This document shows, piece after piece, positions 33,635 through 43,574 of a DNA stretch of 64,000 bases (positions are counted from its first letter, which is position 1; each line of letters opens with the position of its first letter). The notes under the pieces are model-generated. The model did not search any database. It was not told the DNA's origin and saw only the letters and a list, made by a program, of their open reading frames with translations. The translations under genes and the position numbers were made by a program. The DNA comes from Piezodorus guildinii (Eukaryota; Arthropoda; Insecta; Hemiptera; Pentatomidae), in assembly GCA_023052935.1 (NCBI GenBank), contig CM041292.1:145638439-145702438 (forward strand). The letters are read 5' to 3'.

Positions 33635-34480
33635 GATTATTTGTTTTATGATTCTTCAGATTGATTTCCGTTATTAACGAATGGTAATTTATTAAATATA
33701 TTTCGTTTATAGTTTTTTTTTCCCAGTCGTAATAGATAATTCTAGTAAAAGATAATAATTAATTTTATCGTTATAATTTATTTTATAGATATAATTAATT
33801 ATTAGATTAAAATAAATGTGTAAGTAATAAATAAAACTTTCTTTTACAAAAAATAAATTTCTTACGCTTAAGGAAAGGAGCTCATTTTTTTGGTTCGGTC
33901 GTTAAATGTTGAATCAGCTTTATTAGTATTATTATTTGCAAATAATTAAATGAACCGTATTAGAACTGTCCATAATTTTCTTAAACCTTAAATTTACAAT
34001 TAGTCTTGAGCTGTAAAATTATTGACTTTTGTTTTACCTTCGATACCATAGGGAATGTCAACAATTAATGAAATACTGGCTCATCAAGCTTTAAAATCAT
34101 ACCGATAAATAATTAGCATTTATTTATGTTCCTTTGGAAATATAAAAAAATTAAGAAACTGGATGTTATGATAGGAGAGAAGAGAAAAAAAGCAAAATGA
34201 AATGAAACGAGAGGGGCAAAGAGAGAAGCTTCCCCCATGAGAGGGAAGGATATGGTTGGAAACTTTTGTAATCAGTTTGACAAACGTTATTACCAGCGAC
34301 ACTTCCAAAAGAATATTGCCCTTCTCATCTTGAACACCTACCTCTGTTCCTTTTAGTTGCCACCACGTCCTCTTCTTTAGTCGAAACTTCATCTATTTAA
34401 TATGGTTTAACCGTCGACACTTTAATGCTTTAGAAAATAAAATAAGAACCATATAATTAAGAGTCATCATTATTTTTTTA
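33635..34480. other. AT-rich spacer, nothing recognised
   Basis: A 90-codon minus-strand frame (34,120-34,392) has no recognisable domain. Nothing else identified. Confidence 0.4.
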
Positions 34481-34489
34481 TGTTTAAAA

Positions 34490-34800
34490 AATCAGGTGCG
34501 CGCAACACACGACTTTCACTTACCTCCGTAGTTAAAATCAATTTAAAAATATTTAAATACATTTAGAGATAAGAATAAATTGTTAAAGAATTAATTAATT
34601 TAATGTCAGAAGGATGCACCACTGGGTGCTGCCTCCCTCATGCCTATCCATGCCATGTTTTTCATATTTGTGAAATACAACCCGTTTGCTTTTTGTATTT
34701 ATTTTAGTGGGGGAGGGGGCAAATAAAGTTATTGAGTTAAAAAAATAAAATAATTGAATTTCAATAGAAACATGTGTTTTATGTGTACTGTACAGTCATC
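34490..34800 (-). repeat. Family R right end interrupted by a short LINE tail
   Basis: 34,490-34,600 begins AGGTGCGCGCAACACACGAC (inverted R terminus) and continues to GAATTAATTAATTTAA. R sequence resumes at about 34,750 with ATTGAATTTCAATAGAAACA. Between them, about 34,603-34,748, sits CACCACTGGGTGCTGCCTCC followed by more UTR-like sequence and an A-rich end. It resembles the Jockey 3' UTRs in the window and is probably a very short 5'-truncated insertion. Confidence 0.65.
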
Positions 34801-35376
34801 ATTATATGTTGTTTTGTTTTTTAAAATGCTATATGCTAATTACCGGTTAATTATTTTTAAAAATTCACAATCCTTTTGAATGAGGAAAATTGGTTATTTA
34901 ATGGATTTAACGCTTATTACTTACAGCTTCTAGTGATTAATTAACCCAAATAAAATTTAATTATAGTCAAGAATATTCCTAGACAAACTATTCATAATTA
35001 GTGGTAATTGAAATTTAATCTGTAAACTAATTAGCGAAAATTAATTAAACATTTCAGATCAGCTGATGCGCTCGATGATAACAGTCATACGTTACATCGT
35101 CTCTCAGATTTTTGCTTTTTTCAGTAGGAATTCGCTAGAATTCAGTCTGGTGAACATCAGTAGACCTCAGGAATATTACGGCAGTGAATATTGGAGAAGT
35201 TTCGGTAAGCAAAGTTATAATTTACTTTGTACAATCACGAAAAAGTGAAAGAAGGGTCACTGATCAGCTGATTGCCGCTAGCTCGGCAAGCTCGGGCTTG
35301 CTTTTCTTTTAATTATCTTTCTTTTATCTTTAATTCTTATCTCATTATTTATTTATTATTATTATTTTCTTAATCA

Positions 35377-36693
35377 ATGAGATATTTTCATCAAGTCATG
35401 TCCTCAAAGTCTGCAAGTAAAAGATCTAGATCTGCAGGTTCTAACTCGTCTCCCACAAAACAGAGACCCCGCCGTGAACAAAATAAAAAAATGATTCCAC
35501 CAGCGACCGCGTCAGCTACCTCATTAGGTTCTGAACCACAGCCCAGCACATCATCACAAGGAATAACTGATGAATCTCCGTTTTTTACACCGAATCCATT
35601 TCAGATCCTCCAAAATGAAAAAGAAACCATGGAATCTTCTCCTATACCCAGAGAACCACTACCTCCACCAATATTTGTTAAAAATATTAAAAATTTTAAA
35701 CTGATGTGTGCGCATTTAAACAAAGTAACAGATCCTAATAGTTATTATTGTATAAGTAGAACCAATGATACTAAAATATCTCCGACTACTGCTGAAACCT
35801 ACAGAAAGATTGTAAAATATCTAACTGAGACCAAAGCTGACTTTCATACTTATCAGCTGCGCCAAGAGAGAGCATTAAGGGTCGTAATCAGAAACCTACA
35901 TTCCTCAACACCCGTTGAAGCAATCAAAGAAGAACTGACAGAATTAGGATTCCAAGTGAGGCAAGTCACCAACGTTCTAAAAAATAAAAGTCCACTGCCT
36001 CTATTCTTCGTGGACCTGGAACCATCAGCAGGAGTCGAAAAAATCTATGACCTCAGCAGACTGTACTATACCCGTGTAAAAGTTGAAAAACCTTACACAA
36101 AGAAAGAAATAGTCCAGTGCCATAACTGTCAGGCATATGGTCATACCAAAAGTTATTGCCATCACATACCACGCTGTGTGAAATGCGGTGAACAGCATAA
36201 AACAGAAGAATGTACAAGATCAAGATCAGCACCCGCTGTATGTGCTCTGTGCCTCAAGGACCACCCGGCTAACTACAAGGGATGTGAAATCTACAAGAAA
36301 CTCAGAACCAGATACCAAAAACCTCAGGATCCGAATGAAACAGCTGTACCAACCAGAAGCAGAAGAGAACCATCAAAACTTGTAAATTCTAACGTGTCAT
36401 TTGCCCACTTGCTTGGAGGTGGTAACCAGAATCATGAAGTCGAGGCACTGCCGGAACAACATTTTCCTCAACATTCTCAATCTATTGTACAAGAATCTAT
36501 CCCTCAAAGTTTACCTAATCTTCAAAAAACTCCTCAACATCAAATTTCTCATATCCCTCCACCATCAAACGTCACAGATCTTACCAGTCTAATGACATCG
36601 TTCATCTCCGAAATCAAATCTCTTGTTATGCCACTTATATCACTCCTTACAAATCTAGTATCGAATCTAATCCCTGCCTTGAAAAATCCTTAA
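35377..36693 (+). CDS. J2 ORF1: Gag-like zinc-knuckle RNA-binding protein
   Basis: 438 residues from the first ATG. The in-frame ATG at 35,398 (MSSKSASKRS) has a better -3 purine and aligns with the J1 start MSSEKN, so it may be the true start. A basic N-terminal stretch (KQRPRREQNKK, ~28-38) is followed by a Ser/Pro-rich part. A PRE_C2HC-like region at ~165-247 contains LRVVIRNLHSSTPVEAIKEE. Three zinc knuckles at ~248-303 read CHNCQAYGHTKSYC, CVKCGEQHKTEEC and CALCLKDHPANYKGC. The C-terminal low-complexity tail is shorter than in J1, which explains the 106-residue size difference. The role is RNA packaging and nuclear delivery of the element RNP. The TAA stop directly abuts the ORF2 ATG. 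Confidence 0.93.
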   Translation: MRYFHQVMSSKSASKRSRSAGSNSSPTKQRPRREQNKKMIPPATASATSLGSEPQPSTSSQGITDESPFFTPNPFQILQNEKETMESSPIPREPLPPPIFVKNIKNFKLMCAHLNKVTDPNSYYCISRTNDTKISPTTAETYRKIVKYLTETKADFHTYQLRQERALRVVIRNLHSSTPVEAIKEELTELGFQVRQVTNVLKNKSPLPLFFVDLEPSAGVEKIYDLSRLYYTRVKVEKPYTKKEIVQCHNCQAYGHTKSYCHHIPRCVKCGEQHKTEECTRSRSAPAVCALCLKDHPANYKGCEIYKKLRTRYQKPQDPNETAVPTRSRREPSKLVNSNVSFAHLLGGGNQNHEVEALPEQHFPQHSQSIVQESIPQSLPNLQKTPQHQISHIPPPSNVTDLTSLMTSFISEIKSLVMPLISLLTNLVSNLIPALKNP

Positions 36694-39378
36694 ATGACTT
36701 CACCTAACTCCTTATCCATTCTCCTTTGGAATGCGAATGGTGTTAGAAATCATACTGACGAACTGACAGCGTTGTTGCAAGACAAAACAATCGATGTTGC
36801 ACTTATAACTGAAACAAGACTAACGACTAAACAGTACTTCAAAATACCGCAATACATGACATACCGTACTGACCACCCAGACGGTAAAGCCCATGCCGGT
36901 TCTGCTATCATTGTCCACCAATCCCTCTCTCATCATTTACTCCCACTTCCCACCTATGATTTCCTACAAGCCACATCCATAGTAATCAAGACTTTTTCCT
37001 TTCCGGTAACCCTCACATCTGCATATTGCCCTCCTAAACATTCCATTTCCAATTCTGAATTTGTATCCTTCCTGGATTCCTTAGGAAATCGTTTCATTCT
37101 GGGTGCAGACTTAAACGCCAAGCATCAGCAGTGGGGTTCCAGAACCACGAATTCTCGGGGACGAAATTTGCTGTCTGCACTCAACTCCCGACATTTTAAT
37201 ATCCTGCCTCCTGACTCCCCTACCTACTGGCCAACCGATCCTAACCGCAATCCTGACATCCTCGACTTCTTTATCCACAGCGGATTAGGCTCTCTCAACT
37301 TGTCTTTAACTCGCCTTGATGAACTATCCTCAGACCATAGTCCACTGATCCTAAAAGTATCTCTCACTCCAATTCCAAAACCCATTCCACCATCATTCAT
37401 CCGAGGCCCTGTCAACTGGAACCTTTTCCGCCAAATCCTGACCGATAATATTGACCTCAGAGTAACCCTCAAAACCCAAGATGACCTAGATAATTCCGTC
37501 TATTCCTTTACCACCGCCATCCAACAAGCTGTCTGGACTGCTTCCTCTCCTAAACACTCCAATATAAATCCAGACCAAAATCATTTTCCACAACCTATTA
37601 TAGACCTTATCCACACCAAACGCCGAGCAAGATCATTATGGCAGCGCACCCGACACCCAACAGATCGCCGCTCCTATAACTTCTATTGTAGACAATTGAA
37701 GAGGGAGTTGGCGAACTTCCGTTCCCAGTCCTTTAATTCCTACCTCTCCTCTCTATCTGCTCGTGATAATTCCCTGTGGAATGTCACGAAAAAGATCCTA
37801 AAATACCATCATGTTTCCCATCCTCTCCGACGTGGTGATGACTCCTGGGCTGCGTCTGATGAAGATAAAGCCGAGGAATTCGCCACACACCTCTCCAAAG
37901 TATTCACTCCTCACCCGGAATCCCACATCAATCACACCGCAAAAGTGCAAGACTTTCTTATGTCACCGATTCCACTTTCCCTACCTCCTAAAGCTATTAA
38001 TCCCTCTGAGGTCAAATATCTTCTCCAAAAACTGACTCTCCGTAAATCTCCTGGACACGATCTCCTTACTCCCCAGATCCTCCGACAACTTCCGCAGAAA
38101 GCTATTATATTCCTTACTTATATTTATAACTGCATCCTCCGCACCACCTATTTTCCTCTGTTATGGAAACATTCCACCATCATCCTTTTTTTAAAACCAG
38201 GTAAACCTTCCAACAACACTTCATCCTACAGGCCTATTAGTCTACTCCCCATCCTCTCAAAAATCTTCGAAAGGCTTCTTCTTAAACGTATCCTACCCAT
38301 ATTAGAATCTCAAAATCTTCCTTCCCATCAGTTTGGATTCCGTCCTCAGCATTCCACAGTTCAACAGGGGCTCCGAGTTGTAGACCATATTTCCTCAGCT
38401 CTTGAATGCAAAGAGTATTGTTCTGGTGCGTTTCTGGACATTGCGCAAGCTTTTGACCGGGTATGGCACACTGGATTACTCTTCAAGCTGAAAACCCATT
38501 TACCCCAGTCCCTATACCTCATTCTCCGATCCTATCTCTCGAACCGTTCCTTCCGAGTTCGCTGTGGTAAAGAATTTTCTAACCTTTATCCCGTTGAGGC
38601 TGGTGTTCCTCAAGGCAGCGTCTTGGGACCCATCCTCTACATCCTTTACACTGCTGATATTCCTACACATCCTGATACCTTTCTGGCAACTTTTGCAGAC
38701 GACACCGCCATCCTATCATCCAGTTCCAATCCTGAAACAGCATCCTTAAACCTTCAGAGACACCTTTTCCTTATCGAACACTGGTGTAATAACTGGCGTG
38801 TAAAGGTGAACGAAGCCAAATGTAAACACATAACCTTTACCCTTAGACGAAAATCCTGTCCGCCAGTTTATTTCAACTCATTACCGATTCCTCTCTCAGA
38901 TACAGTCCGGTATCTTGGCTTACTGTTAGACAAAAGATTGACTTGGAACCCACATACAAGACTTAAAAGACAAGAACTCAACCGACGATTCGGACAGTTA
39001 TACCGACTACTCAACAGAAAATCTGAACTTACAGTTGAAAACAAATTATTAATCTACAAGACAATACTGAAGCCCATCTGGACCTACGGACTTGAACTGT
39101 GGGGGACAGCTAAACGTTCTAACATCAAACGCATTCAATCCTTTCAATCCAAAGTCCTCCGTACAATAGTAAATGCTCCTTATTATGTCTCCAATTATAC
39201 CTTGCACCACGACCTTAATGTTCCATTTATTTCAGACCTAATTCCATCCAAATTTTCCAAATTCCACCAGAACCTCATTCATCATCCTAATCCTTTAGCT
39301 CAATCCCTATCCAGCTTCACTCATCCATACAACCCACCTAGAAGGTTGAAACGGCAGTGGCCCCGCGACCTTTTGTAA
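36694..39378 (+). CDS. J2 ORF2: APE endonuclease / reverse transcriptase
   Basis: An 894-residue enzyme of target-primed reverse transcription. Endonuclease: WNANG (12-16), ITETRL with Glu 40, GADLNAK (Asp 139, Asn 141), SSDHSP (212-217). RT: KSPGHDLLT, SYRPISLLPI, FGFRPQHST, FLDIAQAFDRVWH (Asp 582), GVPQGSVLGP (637-646) and FADD (667-670), with Phe for the more usual Tyr, a conservative variant common in this group. The C-terminus ends PPRRLKRQWPRDLL. The motifs fall at almost the same residue numbers as in J1 ORF2. The start follows the ORF1 stop with no gap (TAA then ATG), implying stop-restart translation. No disabling change is seen. No RNase H domain. Confidence 0.94.
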   Translation: MTSPNSLSILLWNANGVRNHTDELTALLQDKTIDVALITETRLTTKQYFKIPQYMTYRTDHPDGKAHAGSAIIVHQSLSHHLLPLPTYDFLQATSIVIKTFSFPVTLTSAYCPPKHSISNSEFVSFLDSLGNRFILGADLNAKHQQWGSRTTNSRGRNLLSALNSRHFNILPPDSPTYWPTDPNRNPDILDFFIHSGLGSLNLSLTRLDELSSDHSPLILKVSLTPIPKPIPPSFIRGPVNWNLFRQILTDNIDLRVTLKTQDDLDNSVYSFTTAIQQAVWTASSPKHSNINPDQNHFPQPIIDLIHTKRRARSLWQRTRHPTDRRSYNFYCRQLKRELANFRSQSFNSYLSSLSARDNSLWNVTKKILKYHHVSHPLRRGDDSWAASDEDKAEEFATHLSKVFTPHPESHINHTAKVQDFLMSPIPLSLPPKAINPSEVKYLLQKLTLRKSPGHDLLTPQILRQLPQKAIIFLTYIYNCILRTTYFPLLWKHSTIILFLKPGKPSNNTSSYRPISLLPILSKIFERLLLKRILPILESQNLPSHQFGFRPQHSTVQQGLRVVDHISSALECKEYCSGAFLDIAQAFDRVWHTGLLFKLKTHLPQSLYLILRSYLSNRSFRVRCGKEFSNLYPVEAGVPQGSVLGPILYILYTADIPTHPDTFLATFADDTAILSSSSNPETASLNLQRHLFLIEHWCNNWRVKVNEAKCKHITFTLRRKSCPPVYFNSLPIPLSDTVRYLGLLLDKRLTWNPHTRLKRQELNRRFGQLYRLLNRKSELTVENKLLIYKTILKPIWTYGLELWGTAKRSNIKRIQSFQSKVLRTIVNAPYYVSNYTLHHDLNVPFISDLIPSKFSKFHQNLIHHPNPLAQSLSSFTHPYNPPRRLKRQWPRDLL

Positions 39379-39679
39379 ATATATTGGAGTTCTAGCACTG
39401 GCTAGATTCTCCACTCAATGTGATGTATGTATGAGTGTGTGTATGTGTATATAGGTATAAGTGAATTATTGACTTTTGTATTGATTCATTATTGTGTATA
39501 TATTTTATTGTAATTTTATCTTGTGTAAATATTGTATGAATGTAGTATGTTTGATATCATTCAGCAATACTATTAATGTCCAAATTGGGACAGATTGTAA
39601 AATTTTCTCAATAAAAATTGTTATTACTTAAAAAAAAAAAAAAAAAAACATTTCAGATTAATCACTTGGGCTTGTAATG

Positions 39680-39684
<5 letters not shown>

Positions 39685-39740
<56 letters not shown>
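39685..39740. repeat. (TA)n microsatellite, left part
   Basis: About 56 bp of TA dinucleotides directly left of the mariner derivative. The same tract continues on its right side at 40,481. Confidence 0.93.
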
Positions 39741-39748
<8 letters not shown>

Positions 39749-39749
<1 letters not shown>

Positions 39750-40476
39750 TGGGTTGTTTCACATGAAATGTCTGTTTTTTATAGTTTCTGAAATACATGA
39801 AGGATTTTGCAAGTCTCTGTTGTTTTCTTCCGAATGTTTACATATTTAAAGTAAACAGTTACTAATCCTCTACCTTTGTATTATAAGCATTAGCTTCCCA
39901 ATCAATTACCCACTTTTTAGTATACCTCCAAATATGAACATGGAAACACGCGATTTTTGAGTAATATTTTTCAAACATACTCGTACAGTAGAAGGAAACC
40001 CCTACCAAACAGTTAAAGAACTCTCAGCACAACTAAAAGGAAGTGCATCTACCGTTTCCAGACATTTAAAGTGTATTGGGAAAGTAAAAAAGGTCGATAC
40101 ATGGGTACCTCATGATCTCACTGAGCGGCAGCAAGACCCCATGTTTCAAAACATACCGTGCGAAAATTGAAAGAACTGAGCTACAAAGTTCTTCCGCACC
40201 CACCATGTATTCCCGACTTGTCTCCAACAGATTACCACCTGTTCAGGAATTTAGACAACTTCGTCAAAGAAAAGCTTTTTGAAAATGATGATCAAGTGAA
40301 AAGTGCGTTTTCAGATTTTGTTTCACTTAAAAGCTCAGAATAAAAAAGTTGGTGTCACTTCGGGAAAAATGTGTAGACAAAGAAGGTAAATACTTCGAAC
40401 AAAATAATCTTGTTTTCATATCGTATTTTTAATAAAAATCCTTTACCTTGAAAACGGACATTTCATGTGACACAAC

Positions 40477-40480
<4 letters not shown>
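39749..40480 (+). mobile_element. Internally deleted mariner with terminal inverted repeats
   Basis: The 732-bp element is bounded by ~30-bp inverted repeats: TTGGGTTGTTTCACATGAAA at the left, and TTTCATGTGACACAACCCAA at the right, with a few mismatches. TA flanks both ends (39,747-39,748 and 40,481-40,482), the target-site duplication of Tc1/mariner elements. Inside, 39,985-40,140 encodes VEGNPYQTVKELSAQLKGSA, STVSRHLK and DTWVPHDLTERQQ. A jump of several hundred bases then leads to a C-terminal frame at 40,158-40,343 with VLPHPPCIPDLSPTDYHLFR, the region of the last catalytic Asp. The first two catalytic Asp blocks are missing. It cannot encode transposase but keeps both ends, so it could be moved by one made elsewhere. 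Confidence 0.93.
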
Positions 40481-40541
<61 letters not shown>

Positions 40542-40545
40542 TATA
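40481..40545. repeat. (TA)n microsatellite, right part
   Basis: Continuation of the TA tract interrupted by the mariner derivative, with one phase break near 40,533. Confidence 0.93.
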
Positions 40546-40589
40546 TTGGTAGACTGTATATGTATATATATATATATATAGTCTACCAA
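40546..40589. repeat. Short palindrome with TA-rich loop
   Basis: TTGGTAGACT at 40,546-40,555 and its exact inverse AGTCTACCAA at 40,580-40,589 flank a TA-rich loop of 24 bases. A further TA tract is at about 40,735-40,755. Confidence 0.85.
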
Positions 40590-40857
40590 ACCCCTTTTGG
40601 AAAATTGTTGTGTCTGATATGATGCATTTTTCTTAATACAAATATAATACATACCAGTAAATCTTCCCTACTTCTCTTGGGTGCTTTAGTGCGATTTAGT
40701 GTCTATTACAGAAACCAAGAATTGCCTGTTGATTTTATATATATATATATATATAATTATCAACTAATCGATAGATGACCCCTCCATATTTATAACAACG
40801 TGTATTTTTAGTCTTGATCTTGGTTTCCGATAAAAGAGCAAAACATCAATGAGGGAG

Positions 40858-41340
40858 GGTCGGGTCACCCATATCGTAGTTGCTAGCATAGCAGCTTTCT
40901 ATGCCAGAGGTCGCGGGTTCAAACCTGCGGGTGACCCTAGGATTTTTTTAATGGGAGTAAAAAATCCTTAGTTATGCCGTCCTTCGGAGGGGACGTTAAA
41001 AGGTGGTCCCGAGCCTGTGCGATGTCAGGTACTCGTTAAAGATCCCTATGCTAATAAAACCTCCCACTGTAGCATCGTCCGATTTTAATCGTCTGACGTT
41101 AAACGGATAAACAAACAACAAACATCAAAAAAAGGCCCCTTAATATCCACATATAAGTTCCTAGGTCCGATTTCGAACAGTTAAGTATAAAATGAAAATT
41201 TGATTATTCTACGTTGTATTTTTTTATTGTTTATGTAGCTCCGTTTTTCATCAATAGGAAATGATTTTAAGAAACTAATTAGGTTATGTATTTCTTCTTG
41301 GAGATGAGATTTAAAAGGTCATGATAAGTAGATGAGTTCA
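40858..41340 (+). mobile_element. SINE1 joined to unique segment X, copy 1
   Basis: SINE1 occupies about 40,858-41,115: A-box region CCATATCGTAGTTGCTAGCA, B box GGTCGCGGGTTCAAACCTGC, the body with a short internal deletion, and tail GACGTTAAACGGATAAACAA. It runs without a break into segment X (41,116-41,340): AAAGGCCCCTTAATATCCAC, GTCCGATTTCGAACAGTTAA, a 43-bp block at 41,277-41,319, and CATGATAAGTAGATGAGTT. The same SINE1-X joint occurs at 43,575. CAATGAG at 40,847 and 41,345 may be a degraded TSD. Confidence 0.8.
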
Positions 41341-41349
41341 AAAACAATG

Positions 41350-42455
41350 AGTATTTAAATTATATCAGTTTAATAGAAAAAAAACATAATTTAAAATTTT
41401 AAATAAAAATATTCTTGTTATATTTGTTTTCTCTTGGGGCTTGTGAACTTGGGTTTATTTCAGAAGTATAATTAGTCTTTTTTTTTAACTACCTGAAGAG
41501 ACATTGGAGGGTCATGCTATGTTTCTTTTTCCTAAAACCCTGGCTTATTTAGTATATTTTACGGGTTTTTTTCAGCCTATAGAAAAAATGATGTCATAAA
41601 ATAATGTCATTAAGAAACTCTAAACTCTTGTTAATTAAGTTGATTTCTGTAGTAGAATAAGCTAGGATCGGCTTTCAGTTGGCAAAACAATCATGTAATG
41701 TATAACACAATTTCCTGATACTAACAGAGTTTATAGCCAAATTAATTACTCACATTTTTTACGAAGATTTTACTTCCGTAACCTCTCATGTACTTTAGTA
41801 AATTAATTACTTTTTTTAATTTAAAATTCAAATAAAATAACATAACTTAATATTCCTGGGAGTACTCCATATAATTTTCCAGCTTGAATCTGAATTTGAT
41901 ACATTAAAAATAAAATGTTCTCGTTCCAGTTCAGTAGTTGAACCCATGTTTTATATATTATATAGTCGAAAAATCGACTACAATTCTACCTATAATTTTA
42001 TATTTTATGCTTCTTTTTATTTTTATTTAAAAAGTAGTACTTGTTGATTTAATAATGACTATTTGAAATGTTTGTTTTTATTTATTACCTAATTAAATAA
42101 TAAGTACTGATTTTATTGAGTTAAACGATTTTATTTTTCAAATATTTTATTTATTCACTAAAGAATGTGTATAGACATTTATTTGTTTTAGTTTTCTTCG
42201 TTTATATCGTAGTGGCAATATGAATTTCGATTAATATCACAATTTAGATTGAACAAAAACATTATAAATTAGTTATTAATTTAGAACATTTGCTGATCGT
42301 AAAAATCATTGGCCAGGTTTTTAAGGATCCTAATTCCTTTGAGAAGAAGGGTTGAGTTTTTTTTTTTCTTTTATCGAACTTTTGATCACGCAAATGCATT
42401 TTTCGATTTACTATTACATTATTGTTGAAGTTTTATATAAGGTTATAAATAAATA
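41350..42455. other. AT-rich spacer, nothing recognised
   Basis: No coding or repeat signature recognised. Confidence 0.45.
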
Positions 42456-42545
42456 TAAGGTTCCTATCCTGATTAAACTTGGATATTTAGGACTCCCACT
42501 ATGGCATCGTTCGATTAGCCACAGTAGCATTAAAAAAAAAATGAT
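42456..42545 (+). mobile_element. SINE1 tail fragment
   Basis: GGTTCCTATCCTGATTAAAC, TTTAGGACTCCCACTATGGC and ATTAGCCACAGTAGCATTAA, then an A-run. Only the distal third of the SINE. Confidence 0.75.
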
Positions 42546-42566
42546 AATAATAAATTAAAAAAGACT

Positions 42567-42838
42567 GTACCATTACAACCCATGAAGGGTCTTGGCTCAG
42601 TACATTTAGAGATTCGTACTGTTTCTAGGCCAACGGGCGTGCAATGAAGTGATTAGGCCTTGGTTACGCTCAGCCGTCAGATTTGTCCCCATTATTGGGG
42701 TACCCAGTTTATAGAAACTGGGTCTGCCTGCCCCATGTGGGGTCTCCATACTCCAGAGTTGCCCCTCGACCGAAATAACTGAATAAATGATATTCTGCCA
42801 CTGCCGGGATCTGAACCCAGGACCCAGAAAACCCAGAC
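42567..42838 (-). mobile_element. SINE2 copy, inverted
   Basis: Read on the minus strand: B-box-like CTGGGTTCAGATCCCGGCAG, then TCGAGGGGCAACTCTGGAG, CCCAGTTTCTATAAACTGGG, GTACCCCAATAATGGGGAC, and the distal part with TTGCACGCCC and AACAGTACGAATCTC. The distal landmarks match SINE2 at 14,920 and 44,845. Confidence 0.78.
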
Positions 42839-42839
42839 T

Positions 42840-43445
42840 ACTGAGAGTAGCATCAAGTGACGTTAAATAAATTAATCAAGAGACATTATTATAAATATGG
42901 CATTCATAAATAAAACAGTATATATTTGTGAAAGTAATTAAAACATTTTGGGTCGCTTTTACTTTTAGAGAGAAAGCTTCTCTTTTTTTCTCTCTTTCTG
43001 CCTTGTGTTCAAAACAGGAATTCCATTTAGGCGCCGGCTGACTGCTCGTGAAATCGTCTGAGGTCCTCACCACCTTGGGTCGCCAGGCATGATGTCTTTC
43101 TGGGCAACATGATAAATGGGCATAATGTATTAGGTGCCTGTCTGTGTTTACAGGAAATGTCGCCGTCTCCTAGTTAACAAGCTTTTAGTTTCGAGATTAT
43201 CCTAACAATATTCTAAACCACAACTTAGCAGAAAAGATATGGTTAAACTTCCTTTATTGTGGTTAGGATACTGCTTTTTCCTTGTTGCCTTCTACTTTGT
43301 AATTAAGCCATTTATTTATGTATTATTATCTTTTTCATTGTTTAAATACAAATAAAATAAAAAAAAGATTTTTTTAAAATGAATTTATAATGAATCTCAA
43401 AAGGAGAGAACTTTTGAATTATCCTGATATTTTTAAAACATTCTT

Positions 43446-43480
<35 letters not shown>

Positions 43481-43560
43481 TTTCTCAAACAAGGAGCCAG
43501 CAGCTAGTGAAGTTCCTATTGTTGAAAATTCTATCCTTACCTATTTCGAAAATTCAATTT
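42840..43560. other. Spacer with T-run
   Basis: A T31 run lies at 43,449-43,479. Around 43,000-43,160 the sequence is less AT-rich but has no recognisable frame or repeat. Confidence 0.4.
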
Positions 43561-43574
43561 AAACCACAATCCTT

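Larger units (their letters stand above)
35060..39647 (+). mobile_element. J2: full-length Jockey-clade non-LTR retrotransposon
   Basis: About 4.59 kb: a 5' UTR of ~320 bp starting CAGCTGATGCGCTCGATG, ORF1 (35,377-36,693), ORF2 (36,694-39,378), a 3' UTR of ~270 bp with AATAAA at 39,610, and a poly(A) of about 18. ACATTTCAGAT at 35,049-35,059 recurs at 39,648-39,658 (the match may extend into the A run), defining an 11-13-bp TSD. Both ORFs are open. J2 has the same architecture as J1 but is clearly diverged in protein and UTR sequence, so it is a separate Jockey family. The homopolymer tail and perfect TSD indicate recent insertion. Confidence 0.95.
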
